From: an uncultured Lachnospiraceae bacterium
GTDB lineage: Bacteria; Bacillota; Clostridia; Lachnospirales; Lachnospiraceae
NCBI GenBank assembly: GCA_902788555.1
Contig: CADAKQ010000004.1
Coordinates: 41,776 to 105,775, forward strand
DNA length: 64,000 nt
Reading direction: 5' to 3'
Part shown: in pieces, positions 8,259 to 16,683 of the stretch
Numbering within the stretch: position 1 is the first letter of the stretch
How the letters are laid out: each line of letters starts with the position of its first letter
Translations under genes and position numbers: made by a program
Notes under the pieces: generated by a model
What the model saw: the letters and a program-made list of their open reading frames with translations, nothing else
Databases searched by the model: none
Told to the model about the DNA's origin: nothing

Positions 8259-9326
8259 ATGGATATAAAAATTGGCGATACCGCTTCGTTTGGAAAAACA
8301 ATTACAGAAAGTGATATAGGCGCATTTGCCGGTATTACAGGAGATTTTAATGCTATACATATAAACGAAGTTGAAGCATCCAACAGCTTATTTGGAAAAA
8401 GGATTGCTCATGGAATGATATCAGCAAGTTTAATTTCAACAGTAATTGGTACAAAATTGCCGGGTGACGGAGCGGTTCTACTTGGTCAAAAAATAGACTA
8501 TATAAAACCTGTAATAATTGGTGATACAATCACTGCAATTTGTACTGTAAGAGAAATAATTAATTTGGATAAAGGTATTTACAAACTTGAAACAAAATGT
8601 TTAAACCAAAATAATGATTTGGTAATAGATGGAGAAGCAGTTATAAAATATAAGAGTAAACTAAAGAATGTTGATTCGTCTCAAAAAAAAACGGATACAT
8701 TTTACACTGAAGAAGAGTTGAAATATATAGGAATTAAAAAATACGGATATAATGTTAAAATTAGCAGAAATGCAATTTTATATAATCCGGATGAATTGGA
8801 AGTAGGAAATAATGTTAGAATAGATGATTTTACTACAATAAGTGGGAAAGTGGTTATAGGAGATTATGTACATATAGCTCAGTTTTGTGGACTATATGGG
8901 GGTACAAAGGGAATTATTATGGATGATTTCTCCGGATTATCTGCTCGCGTAGTAATATATGCTACATCTAATGATTATTCCAGTGAGTCACTTACAAATC
9001 CTACTGTACCAATGAAATACAAGAAGGGAGACACAAATGCAGTTGTTCATTTGTGTAAACATGTTATAGTAGGAACTACAAGTGTAGTACTTCCCGGAGT
9101 AGTAATAGGTGAAGGATGCTCAATAGGTGCTATGTCTATGATTTCTAAAGATTGCGATCCTTGGGGAATATATGTTGGTTGTCCGGCAAAAAGAATAAAA
9201 GAAAGAAGCAAGAATTTATTGAAACTTGAAGACAAACTCGTCAAGGAACAAATGTTTGATGGGGGGTACTGTAAAAAAGATATAAATCAGTATTTCGACC
9301 GTATTGGTCAGGTGCTAGTTGCATGA
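8259..9326 (+). CDS. MaoC-like hydratase / hexapeptide acyltransferase fusion
   Basis: A 355-residue two-domain protein. Residues 1 to ~128 are a MaoC hotdog domain: AFAGITGDFNAIHINEVEA carries the D29/H34 dyad of (R)-specific enoyl-CoA hydratases, followed by HGMI. Residues ~165-330 are a left-handed beta-helix acyltransferase with isoleucine/valine hexads (VVIGDYVHIAQFC, VVLPGVVIGEGCSIGA), similar to sugar O/N-acetyltransferases. The obvious reading is that the hotdog domain makes (R)-3-hydroxybutyryl-CoA from crotonyl-CoA and the helix domain transfers the acyl group to an amino sugar such as a pseudaminic acid precursor. That is inference; the hotdog could simply bind acyl-CoA. The start is ATG 8259 with GAGGAG 10 bases upstream. 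The stop overlaps the next gene by 4 bases. Confidence 0.75.
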   Translation: MDIKIGDTASFGKTITESDIGAFAGITGDFNAIHINEVEASNSLFGKRIAHGMISASLISTVIGTKLPGDGAVLLGQKIDYIKPVIIGDTITAICTVREIINLDKGIYKLETKCLNQNNDLVIDGEAVIKYKSKLKNVDSSQKKTDTFYTEEELKYIGIKKYGYNVKISRNAILYNPDELEVGNNVRIDDFTTISGKVVIGDYVHIAQFCGLYGGTKGIIMDDFSGLSARVVIYATSNDYSSESLTNPTVPMKYKKGDTNAVVHLCKHVIVGTTSVVLPGVVIGEGCSIGAMSMISKDCDPWGIYVGCPAKRIKERSKNLLKLEDKLVKEQMFDGGYCKKDINQYFDRIGQVLVA

Positions 9327-9919
9327 AAATATTATGTCTTTATAATAATGATTGTGCACTTGAACTTTTTAAATGGCTACAGGATGAAGGAAATGAAACG
9401 ATTCTATGGAAAGATAAATTAGATATTAAATGGTGCCGAAATCAGAAAATTGATTTAACTGTAAGTTATACATATAGATATATAATCAATAGTGAAATAT
9501 TGAATGTTTTAGGTAATAATGTTGTCAATTTACACATTTCTTATTTACCTTGGAATAGAGGCGCAGATCCTAATATATGGAGTATAATTGATAATACGCC
9601 AAGAGGAGTAACTCTTCACTATGTAGATGAAAAATTAGATCATGGAGATATTATTGCTCAGCAATTGGTTGGAAAATATTCAAATGAAGACACACTAAAA
9701 ACAACATATGATGGATTGGATCGAGCAGCTAAACAATTATTTAAGAATGCTTTTGCATATTATGATTTTTGGAATACAATGAGAAAGAAAACGCTTTCTT
9801 CAGGGACTTTTCACAAATTATCTGATACAACAAAGATAAAAGAAAAATCATTAGACTATGAAACAAAAATAGAGGATTTTATAAAAATATTTACAAGTAA
9901 AAAAGATAGAGTTAATTAG
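9323..9919 (+). CDS. Sugar N-formyltransferase (Fmt-like)
   Basis: A 198-residue protein of the formyltetrahydrofolate-dependent formyltransferase fold. NLHISYLPWNRG (N69, H71) and LDHGDII (D106) give the Asn-His-Asp catalytic triad and the HxSxLP loop shared by methionyl-tRNA formyltransferase and sugar N-formyltransferases. It is much shorter than Fmt and lacks its tRNA-binding C-terminal domain, so an amino-sugar substrate is likely. It is translationally coupled (ATGA) to the MaoC/acyltransferase fusion. Together they suggest a pseudaminic acid or other diamino sugar bearing one longer acyl and one N-formyl group. The PLP aminotransferase at 11.2 kb could instead provide its amine acceptor. 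Confidence 0.75.
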   Translation: MKILCLYNNDCALELFKWLQDEGNETILWKDKLDIKWCRNQKIDLTVSYTYRYIINSEILNVLGNNVVNLHISYLPWNRGADPNIWSIIDNTPRGVTLHYVDEKLDHGDIIAQQLVGKYSNEDTLKTTYDGLDRAAKQLFKNAFAYYDFWNTMRKKTLSSGTFHKLSDTTKIKEKSLDYETKIEDFIKIFTSKKDRVN

Positions 9920-10026
9920 TGTTCTGTATGAAAAATCTCTTATTGATACTGTTAAAAAATAGTTTGGAGCAACGCCATACCTTTATGTTACAGAACGTAC
10001 GATATTGAGAAGGCTACTATAAGCAT
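9920..10026 (+). pseudogene. Possible decayed remnant of a PLP decarboxylase-like N-terminus
   Basis: Directly after the formyltransferase stop, one frame reads VLYEKSLIDTVKK, a stop, FGATPYLYVTERTILRRLL, then further stops. The second part resembles the TPLYVYDE segment at the start of fold-type III PLP decarboxylases (diaminopimelate decarboxylase-like). No start codon or ribosome binding site is associated, and only about 35 residues are recognisable. The match is short and may be coincidental. Confidence 0.2.
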
Positions 10027-10100
10027 CTTGAAAACATCGGTTTTCGAGTGATACACCACCCACTTATGCGGTTGCTTTTGGTGGGAAAAGGTGTGTTTTT
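10027..10100 (+). terminator. Tandem hairpins with T-run upstream of Gfo/Idh gene
   Basis: The first hairpin pairs CTTGAAAAC (10027-10035) with GTTTTCGAG (10040-10048) around an ATCG loop. The second pairs ACACC-A-CCCAC (10053-10063) with GTGGG...GGTGT (10081-10094) and runs into GTTTTT (10095-10100). The second has the form of an intrinsic terminator with an internal bulge. It lies in the middle of an all-plus-strand glycan run, so full expression of the distal genes would need read-through, for example by LoaP. Confidence 0.5.
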
Positions 10101-10141
10101 AATGAATATAGATGTGGGAATAATTGAACTTGTTGAAGAAA

Positions 10142-11158
10142 ATGAGAAAATATAAAGCAGCGGTAATAGGTCTCGGAAATATAGGATTGATGTATGATTT
10201 TGATGAAAAAAGGAATCATCCATCAAGTCATTCTTTGGCATATACATATTCTGATGACTTTGATTTGGTATTTGGTATAGATTCAGAAATCGTAAAGAAA
10301 GATTATCTAAAACAAATATGTCCTACAACACGATTTTTTAATACTGTAGATGAGGCGGTGGAAAAAGGTTATACAAATGATATAGATGTTGTGAGTGTTT
10401 GCACGCCTCCGGATACACATTATAAGATTATTTCTGAGTTGTTAGGAAGAAAAATCGGAAAAATAATCTTTTGTGAAAAGCCAATTGCGTTAAATGTTGA
10501 AGAAGCAAAAAAAATAAAAGAATTGGTTAACAAAAGTAATATTAAGATAATTCCTAATATTTCAAGAAGATGGAATAGTGGTTTGAGAAAGGTTACAGAC
10601 TGTGTTCAAAATGAGATATATGGAAAACTTGAAAAAATTAACATCAGATATACCCGTGGAATATATAATACGGGGTCGCATTTGTTTGATTTGTTAGAAA
10701 TGTGGACAGGTTCAGAAATAGAAAGTGTAGAAGCATTGGATAAAACCATTACGACTGCTGAGCCGGAACCGTCATTTTCATTCTTTTTTAGAATGAGTAA
10801 CGGAGTTACAGGATATGCAGAAGCAATTGATGACGAGCATTATTATATGTTTGATATAGATATGTTTATGTCTGAAGGGAAAATTGAAATGAGAAATAGT
10901 GGTGATGACATTAGATATTATAAAAGAACAAATCATCATCTGTTTAGTGGCTTTATGGAACTTAAAGAAGTTAATCATGATGGAAATTTACTTTCAGATT
11001 CATGCATGATGAATGCGATTGATAATATTGCCGGATGGATAAAAAACGGTGAAAAAGTTTTTTGTTCTTTGGAAAATGCAATAAAACCGTTATATATAGC
11101 AGAGGCGTTGGAGAAATCATATAATTTAGGACAGGTGGTAAAAGTAAATTATGAGTAA
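10142..11158 (+). CDS. Gfo/Idh/MocA family oxidoreductase
   Basis: NAD(P)-dependent sugar dehydrogenase of 338 residues. The N-terminal Rossmann fold has AVIGLGNIG (residues 8-15), and the family motif appears as CEKPIAL (EKP at 112-114). The C-terminal alpha/beta domain has the open sheet typical of the family and contains NTGSHLFDLLEMW, where the His may be catalytic. The start is ATG 10142; a TTG at 10124 in the same frame is an alternative, and neither has a strong ribosome binding site. The last 8 bases overlap the aminotransferase gene. The likely role is oxidation of a nucleotide sugar to a keto form for transamination by that next enzyme. The substrate is unknown. Confidence 0.75.
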   Translation: MRKYKAAVIGLGNIGLMYDFDEKRNHPSSHSLAYTYSDDFDLVFGIDSEIVKKDYLKQICPTTRFFNTVDEAVEKGYTNDIDVVSVCTPPDTHYKIISELLGRKIGKIIFCEKPIALNVEEAKKIKELVNKSNIKIIPNISRRWNSGLRKVTDCVQNEIYGKLEKINIRYTRGIYNTGSHLFDLLEMWTGSEIESVEALDKTITTAEPEPSFSFFFRMSNGVTGYAEAIDDEHYYMFDIDMFMSEGKIEMRNSGDDIRYYKRTNHHLFSGFMELKEVNHDGNLLSDSCMMNAIDNIAGWIKNGEKVFCSLENAIKPLYIAEALEKSYNLGQVVKVNYE

Positions 11159-12428
11159 AAGTGCAATTTTAGGAGGAAGACCTATAAGAGAACAAGCTAT
11201 ACCTTGGGTAAGTACAATGGGTAAAGAAGAAACGGATGCTGTTGTATCTGTTATGGAGTCAGGGACACTATCTGCATTTCTTGCAAACTCCGGAGAAAAA
11301 TTCTTAGGTGGACCTAAAGTAAAAGAACTGGAAAAAGCGTTTTGTGAAAGATTTAATTCAAAAAATGCAATTTCAGTTAATTCTGCGACAACGGCGCTTC
11401 ATGTTGCCGTTGCGGCGTGTGGGATAGGCCCCGGTGATGAGGTTTTGGTATCTCCATATACAATGGTTGCTACTGCCAGTGCAGTTCTTATGAATTGTGC
11501 TGTCCCAGTTTTTGTAGATGTTGATCCTGATACATATACTATGGATCCAAGTAAAATTGAGCAGTGGATATCACCCAGAACAAAAGCGATTATAACTGTA
11601 AATATCTTTGGTTTACCAAGTAATTTACCTGAGATAATGAAAATAGCTAAAAAGCATAATTTATATGTAATTGAGGATAATGCGCAGGCTCCTGGGGCTA
11701 CTGTAGATGGAGTTGAAGCGGGAACTATTGCTGATATAGGAGTTTATAGTTTAAATTATCACAAGATTATTCATAGCGGTGAAGGAGGAGTTATACTGAC
11801 TAATAATGATAAGTTAGCCAGAAATTGTCAATTAATAAGAAATCATGGAGAAGTTGCTTTAGATGAAGAAGACGATATGGATACAGTTGCACTTGGAAGT
11901 AATCTAAGAATGAGTGAAATACATGCAGCGATAGGAATAGAGCAATTAAAAAAGTTAGATGACTTTTTAAAAAGAAGACGAAGATTGGCTGATAAGATTA
12001 CTGATGGTCTTATGAATAGACATGGATTAAAAGGTGTAACTATTCCACAAGGATACACACATTCATATTACGTCTATCCTATTAAGTATGATGCAAATGA
12101 ATGGGAGATGAGTAGACAAACATTTGCTAAAGCGATGCAAATGGAAGGCTTTCCTTTGGGGGTGGGATATGTAAAACCTATCTACCTTATGAATATATAT
12201 AAGCATAAGCATGTTTTTAACAATACAACATATCCTTTTGCATTTATTGATACTCCAACACAAGATTATAAGATGGGAATATGTCCGATTGTTGAACGAT
12301 TACATTATGAACAGTTATTGATAGCCGACATTTGCAGAATTCCTTTTGAAGAAAAGGATATAGATGACTTTTTTGAAGCTATTGATAAAATATGGGAGGA
12401 GCGAAAGAAAATCAAAAAGCTTGAGTAA
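11151..12428 (+). CDS. DegT/DnrJ/EryC1/StrS family sugar aminotransferase
   Basis: PLP enzyme of 425 residues, longer than PseC. NSATTALHVAV is the phosphate loop, EDNAQAPGA holds the ring-stacking Asp, and K205 in LNYHKIIHSGEGG is the Schiff-base lysine. It overlaps the preceding dehydrogenase by 8 bases, and the two probably act in sequence on a keto-sugar. It is a second, distinct sugar aminotransferase besides PseC, so the locus probably makes another amino sugar. The C-terminal ~120 residues (YTHSYYVYPIKYD onward) are typical of larger family members such as aminoglycoside-type enzymes. The stop overlaps the next start by one base (TAATG). Confidence 0.8.
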   Translation: MSKSAILGGRPIREQAIPWVSTMGKEETDAVVSVMESGTLSAFLANSGEKFLGGPKVKELEKAFCERFNSKNAISVNSATTALHVAVAACGIGPGDEVLVSPYTMVATASAVLMNCAVPVFVDVDPDTYTMDPSKIEQWISPRTKAIITVNIFGLPSNLPEIMKIAKKHNLYVIEDNAQAPGATVDGVEAGTIADIGVYSLNYHKIIHSGEGGVILTNNDKLARNCQLIRNHGEVALDEEDDMDTVALGSNLRMSEIHAAIGIEQLKKLDDFLKRRRRLADKITDGLMNRHGLKGVTIPQGYTHSYYVYPIKYDANEWEMSRQTFAKAMQMEGFPLGVGYVKPIYLMNIYKHKHVFNNTTYPFAFIDTPTQDYKMGICPIVERLHYEQLLIADICRIPFEEKDIDDFFEAIDKIWEERKKIKKLE

Positions 12429-13411
12429 TGAAAAAAATTATTTTTATAGCAAATGATCCGGGAGGTTACGATGTAATAATTCCGGTTTATAAATGGTTTC
12501 TCAATATGAATAATTATAAGACTATAATTATGCTTACAGGGAAAGCGGCAGAGAGAGCTAATGAAGAAAAAAAAACAATAGAGGATATACGACGAGAGAT
12601 TTTAAAGGATGATATTTGTTCGGAAGATATTTTGTTGGTAACAGGGACAAGCTGGAATTCCGATATTGAAGCCAATGCAATTAAATATTGCAAGTCAAAA
12701 AGTATTAGGACGGTTTCAATTCTTGATTATTGGAGTAATTATAAATTAAGATTTAAATTAGGAGAAAATTACGAGTTCCCGGATTATTTTTTTGTTATGG
12801 ATGAGTTGGCTGTATCAGAAGCCGAAGAGGATGGGGTTGATAGGTCAATAATGAAAATAGTTGGAACTCCTGGGTTAGATAAGTATCTTAATAAAAAGAT
12901 TAAAGTTAATCAAAAAGGAAATGTATTATTTCTTTCTCAACCATTATCAGTGCTATATGGTGATGATTTGGGTTACACGGAGTATGATGCTTTTGAAAAA
13001 GTTATCAAGGCATGTGATGAGTTAAAGCTAAATGTGCATATTAAATTTCATCCAAAAGATGATGAATCATTTAAGGAAAAATATTCAAAATATTCAATAG
13101 ATGGAGAATTAGAAAGTCTTTGTGAAACACATGAATACATTGTGGGAATGAGTACTATGGGATTGCTTCAGTGTGCTTTGATGGGGGCAAAGGTAATTAG
13201 TTTTCAGCCGGGTTTAAGACAAAATGATATGAGTATAGTTAATAAATTAGGGATTACGAAAGGTGCATTTTCGTATTCTGATTTAATTTCAAACATACAA
13301 ACAAACGAAAAAGAAAATATAGAACATAAACCTTTTTGGATGGATGGAAATTCTACGAAAAGATGTGTGTGTGAAATAAAAAAAATTTTAAAAAATAATT
13401 GTAAAGATTAG
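12428..13411 (+). CDS. Predicted GT-B-fold transferase of unknown specificity
   Basis: A 327-residue cytoplasmic protein beginning KKIIFIANDPGGYDVIIPVYKW, the first strand and glycine turn of a GT-B N-domain. The C-half has NVLFLSQPLSVLYG, HIKFHPKDDESF and YIVGMSTMGLLQCALMGAKVISFQ, a pattern like CDP-glycerol and polysialyl-type transferases (a HPKD/HP-R donor loop followed by a helix after a SxMG turn). I do not recognise a named family. Position after a sugar-dehydrogenase/aminotransferase pair suggests it transfers the resulting sugar or a nonulosonate. It starts within the stop of the previous gene. Confidence 0.45.
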   Translation: MKKIIFIANDPGGYDVIIPVYKWFLNMNNYKTIIMLTGKAAERANEEKKTIEDIRREILKDDICSEDILLVTGTSWNSDIEANAIKYCKSKSIRTVSILDYWSNYKLRFKLGENYEFPDYFFVMDELAVSEAEEDGVDRSIMKIVGTPGLDKYLNKKIKVNQKGNVLFLSQPLSVLYGDDLGYTEYDAFEKVIKACDELKLNVHIKFHPKDDESFKEKYSKYSIDGELESLCETHEYIVGMSTMGLLQCALMGAKVISFQPGLRQNDMSIVNKLGITKGAFSYSDLISNIQTNEKENIEHKPFWMDGNSTKRCVCEIKKILKNNCKD

Positions 13412-13495
13412 TGCTTTGATTATGATATAACAACAGATATTAAAAAAATAAGAAGAATCTATGAAAAAAATTAATATATAAAAGAAGGTGAAAAA

Positions 13496-14041
13496 ATGTT
13501 TTTTTTAGAAAATGATAAAATTGGATTACGTTCATTAAGTATGTTTGATGTTGAAAATAGTTATTATGAATGGTTGAATGATACGGAGATATGCAGATAC
13601 AACTCACACCATGTTATACCTATGACAAGGGAAAAGGCAGAAAAATATGTTGAATCAATTAATCAATCGAGTTCAGATATAGTTTTAGCGGTTATTACAA
13701 AAAATGAAAAAGAACATATAGGTAATATTTCGTTGCAAAAAATAGATATGTTTAGTAGACAAGCAGAAATAGCGTTTTTGTTCGGTAATAAAGAATATTC
13801 AAATAAAGGATATGCCACGATGGCTGCATTTTTATTAATAGATCATGCTTTTACAGCTATGGGATTAAATAGATTATATTTTGGAACAATGGTTGAAAAT
13901 GTTAGAATGCAAAGGGTTGGAGAAAAATGTTTTTTTAAAAAAGTTGGATGTAGGAGACAAGCTATATATAAAAATGGTGCTTATCATGATATTTTTGATT
14001 ATGATTTATTAGTCGAAGATTGGATTAAATGTAGAGGATGA
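13496..14041 (+). CDS. GNAT-family N-acetyltransferase (candidate PseH function)
   Basis: A 181-residue acetyltransferase of the RimJ/RimL-like GNAT group. EWLNDTEICRYNSH is the N-terminal substrate region, and EHIGNISLQKID with AEIAFLFGNKEYSNKGYATMAAFLL gives the acetyl-CoA pyrophosphate loop and following helix. NRLYFGTMVENVRMQRVGEK and a Gly-Ala-Tyr-His-Asp turn complete the fold. Pseudaminic acid synthesis needs PseH to acetylate the 4-amino group between PseC and PseG, and no other GNAT is in the cluster. It is the best candidate, though it lies 5 kb beyond pseI and could act on another amino sugar. AGAAGGTG precedes the ATG. Confidence 0.65.
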   Translation: MFFLENDKIGLRSLSMFDVENSYYEWLNDTEICRYNSHHVIPMTREKAEKYVESINQSSSDIVLAVITKNEKEHIGNISLQKIDMFSRQAEIAFLFGNKEYSNKGYATMAAFLLIDHAFTAMGLNRLYFGTMVENVRMQRVGEKCFFKKVGCRRQAIYKNGAYHDIFDYDLLVEDWIKCRG

Positions 14042-14083
14042 AGAAATATATTTTGTATAAAGATTATAGTAGGGGGAATATAG

Positions 14084-15202
14084 ATGAATATAGTGAATTT
14101 AGGTTCTTGGGCAGCAGAATTTGATAATAATGGATTATTGTGGTTCTCTGATTTTAATTATGGAGGATTATATAAGTATGATTTAAATAAAAGAAAAATA
14201 ATTTTAGAACATTTTTTCGAAGATATTGAGATTGATACAGAGGCTTTACATAGAAGATTAATTGTTCGAAATAATGAAATATTGTTGTTCCCATTAAATG
14301 ATTCTTATGTGAGAATTTATAATATAGATGAAAAAAAAGAAAGAAAAATAAATATGCCAGACCAATTTTTAGATGGAAAAATCATAGAAAATGATAAAAA
14401 AGTTTGGGCTATTTCATTTGATGGATGTTACAAATTTGATTTTGAAATAGAAAAATTTATTAAAGATGATTTTTTATCTAATATTTTTTCGTTAATTGAT
14501 AAAGAGGAAAGGTGTAATATTAGAATAAATGCTACTGATAATTATATAATTGCTTGTAATAATTCAAGTAAAAGTGTTATTTCAATAGACCTTATAAACA
14601 TGAATTATAAGCAATTCAATTTAAATTTTATTAATGAAAAAATACAAGATATTTTTTTAATTAATCAAAGATATTGGATACTTCTTGAGGATTCTTATGA
14701 CGTTTATTCAAGAGATATAGATGATGAATCTTATATAAAGTATGAAGCAGAAACTAGAGATTTAGAAAATCATAATATTTTTGCACCTTATTCTAGAATT
14801 ATTCAATGGGAGAATCATTTGATATTACCTAATTATTATGGAAAATCGATAATGAAGATAAACCTTAATAATAAAACAATAGAACCTTTATATAAAAATG
14901 AGTTAGATAATCAAGAATCACAATGGATAGATTATGGAGCTTATTATTATAGAACTATTGTATATGAAGATTATTTGTTTTTTATCCCACAAAGGTCAAA
15001 ATATATTTTAAAATTTGATAAGAATTTAAATCTTGTGGATAAATACTTAATGCAAAATGAAGTTAATGCAAAATTTATTGAAGATGTTATGGTTTCAAGA
15101 AAAAGAAAATCAGTGATAATGCATGAAGATGACAAGATTTTTTCAGTTGATAATTATTTGAAATGCATAAGACGATTAGAGGAGAGTAAAAATGTATCCT
15201 GA
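14084..15202 (+). CDS. Predicted beta-propeller-like protein of unknown function
   Basis: A 372-residue protein that I cannot assign to a named family. It has no signal peptide or membrane helix. The sequence alternates short beta strands with turns rich in N, D, G and Y, and repeats an aromatic-Lys-Phe/Tyr-Asp ending (LYKYDLNKRK, CYKFDFEIEK, ILKFDKNLN) about every 40-60 residues. That is the look of a 6- or 7-bladed propeller. AGGGGG lies before the ATG. The gene is very AT-rich and overlaps the next one by 11 bases, so both are probably made together. A role in recognising glycan or the adjacent GT is only a guess. Confidence 0.45.
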   Translation: MNIVNLGSWAAEFDNNGLLWFSDFNYGGLYKYDLNKRKIILEHFFEDIEIDTEALHRRLIVRNNEILLFPLNDSYVRIYNIDEKKERKINMPDQFLDGKIIENDKKVWAISFDGCYKFDFEIEKFIKDDFLSNIFSLIDKEERCNIRINATDNYIIACNNSSKSVISIDLINMNYKQFNLNFINEKIQDIFLINQRYWILLEDSYDVYSRDIDDESYIKYEAETRDLENHNIFAPYSRIIQWENHLILPNYYGKSIMKINLNNKTIEPLYKNELDNQESQWIDYGAYYYRTIVYEDYLFFIPQRSKYILKFDKNLNLVDKYLMQNEVNAKFIEDVMVSRKRKSVIMHEDDKIFSVDNYLKCIRRLEESKNVS

Positions 15203-16679
15203 TATTACATCTAAAAAAAGATTCTATTTATCAAATAAAAAAATATGGAGAAATGATAATTATATTTATAAAAATGAGAAAGAATGTATTTATGTTGTTC
15301 ACACACTATCATACCACTTTCAATATAATGTTTTATTGGATTTGGTTTCGAAAGGATTACAAAAAAAACATGGTCTCCCAATTTATGCACTTTCGGTAGG
15401 AGAGCGATATTATTCATTTGTTGAAGGCGATAAGTCCTTTGGAATAGATGCTTTTTATATTGATGATAATAAACTAATTAATGAATATGCATTAATTTAT
15501 AAAGAAGAAATTAATAAAATAGTAAATAAACTATATAAAAATAAAGATGAATTGCTGAAATTTAAATATAAAGGTATTTCTTGTGGAGATTGCATATGGG
15601 ATTATATTTTGGGTATTACATTAGAATACGATAGTATTTCTAGGGAACATTTTAAAAGTATAATAGAAAAGACAGTAGGAATAGTTGAGATCGCTTTTTC
15701 TGCTTTTAAAATACATAAACCGGCATATGTTGTAGTTGATGAGGCTGTTAGGTTGGAGGGATTGTATGCAAATGTCGCAATGAAGTATGGAGCGAAAGTT
15801 GTTATGCCTAATTTATCTTCGGCATATCATTTTGTAATGGATTCTAAAGATAAGAAAATATGTAAAATTGCACAAAGAAGAGGTGAGGCTATTTTAAATT
15901 ATGCTAAAAGCGAAGGATTTAAATCAAAAAATAAATTTTTATATGATGCACCAGAAAAAAAATTAGAAAATAGCTTATTAAAAAATGGAAAAAAGAATGC
16001 TTTTATTTTTTTACATGTTTTTTCAGATGCTCCAAGAGTGTCATATAATAACAAAATATATACAGATTATGTTGAATGGTTTAAAGAAACACTAAAAATT
16101 GTGAATCAAATTGAAGGTGTAAATTGGATAGTTCGAGATCATCCAGGGGCAAAAGGGTCAAAACAGCCATTGTTTATAAAAAAAATTTGTGAACAATATG
16201 GAAATAAGAATATTATTATGTCTGAAGATGGTATGTCTAGGGAAGATATAATAAAAGAGGCAGATGTTGTTATAACGTGTGCTGGTGATGTAGGTTTGGA
16301 ATATTGGGCTTGTGGGATTCCAACAATTATGCTCGCAGAATCATTTTATAATAAATATGGAATATCATATTTAATGCATGATAAAGAGGAATATAAAAGT
16401 ACATTACAAAATTTGGATGCTTTAAAAAAACCTTCAAAAGAATCTGTACAATTGGCACAGGAAATAATTAGCAAATTTCAAAGTAGTATGGAAATAACAG
16501 ATTCATTGATGGGTTTGTTTAAAGATATTAGAAATAAAGAAATAAAAGGAATCAGATTAGAATATAGAGACTATGATTTATATAATTATGAATTTATTAA
16601 ACGATATATTGAATTGATTGATAGTGATAAAATAAAATCAAGTTCTTGTTATACGTTGGATTATTTAATGGAGGAATAA
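15192..16679 (+). CDS. Capsule-type GT-B glycosyltransferase-like protein
   Basis: A 495-residue cytoplasmic protein with two Rossmann-like halves. The N-half contains CIYVVHTLSYHFQYNVLLDL and KPAYVVVDEAVRLEG. The C-half contains AFIFLHVFSDAPR, NWIVRDHPGAKGS, DVVITCAGDVGLEYWACGIPTIML and a final helix region. The RDHP loop and the TCAGDVGLEYW turn match the donor site of capsule polysaccharide and CDP-glycerol-type GT-B enzymes. The sugar is not predictable. GAGGAGAG lies in the end of the preceding gene just before the ATG. Base composition is strongly AT-rich, like the genes on either side. Confidence 0.55.
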   Translation: MYPDITSKKRFYLSNKKIWRNDNYIYKNEKECIYVVHTLSYHFQYNVLLDLVSKGLQKKHGLPIYALSVGERYYSFVEGDKSFGIDAFYIDDNKLINEYALIYKEEINKIVNKLYKNKDELLKFKYKGISCGDCIWDYILGITLEYDSISREHFKSIIEKTVGIVEIAFSAFKIHKPAYVVVDEAVRLEGLYANVAMKYGAKVVMPNLSSAYHFVMDSKDKKICKIAQRRGEAILNYAKSEGFKSKNKFLYDAPEKKLENSLLKNGKKNAFIFLHVFSDAPRVSYNNKIYTDYVEWFKETLKIVNQIEGVNWIVRDHPGAKGSKQPLFIKKICEQYGNKNIIMSEDGMSREDIIKEADVVITCAGDVGLEYWACGIPTIMLAESFYNKYGISYLMHDKEEYKSTLQNLDALKKPSKESVQLAQEIISKFQSSMEITDSLMGLFKDIRNKEIKGIRLEYRDYDLYNYEFIKRYIELIDSDKIKSSSCYTLDYLMEE

Positions 16680-16683
16680 TATC

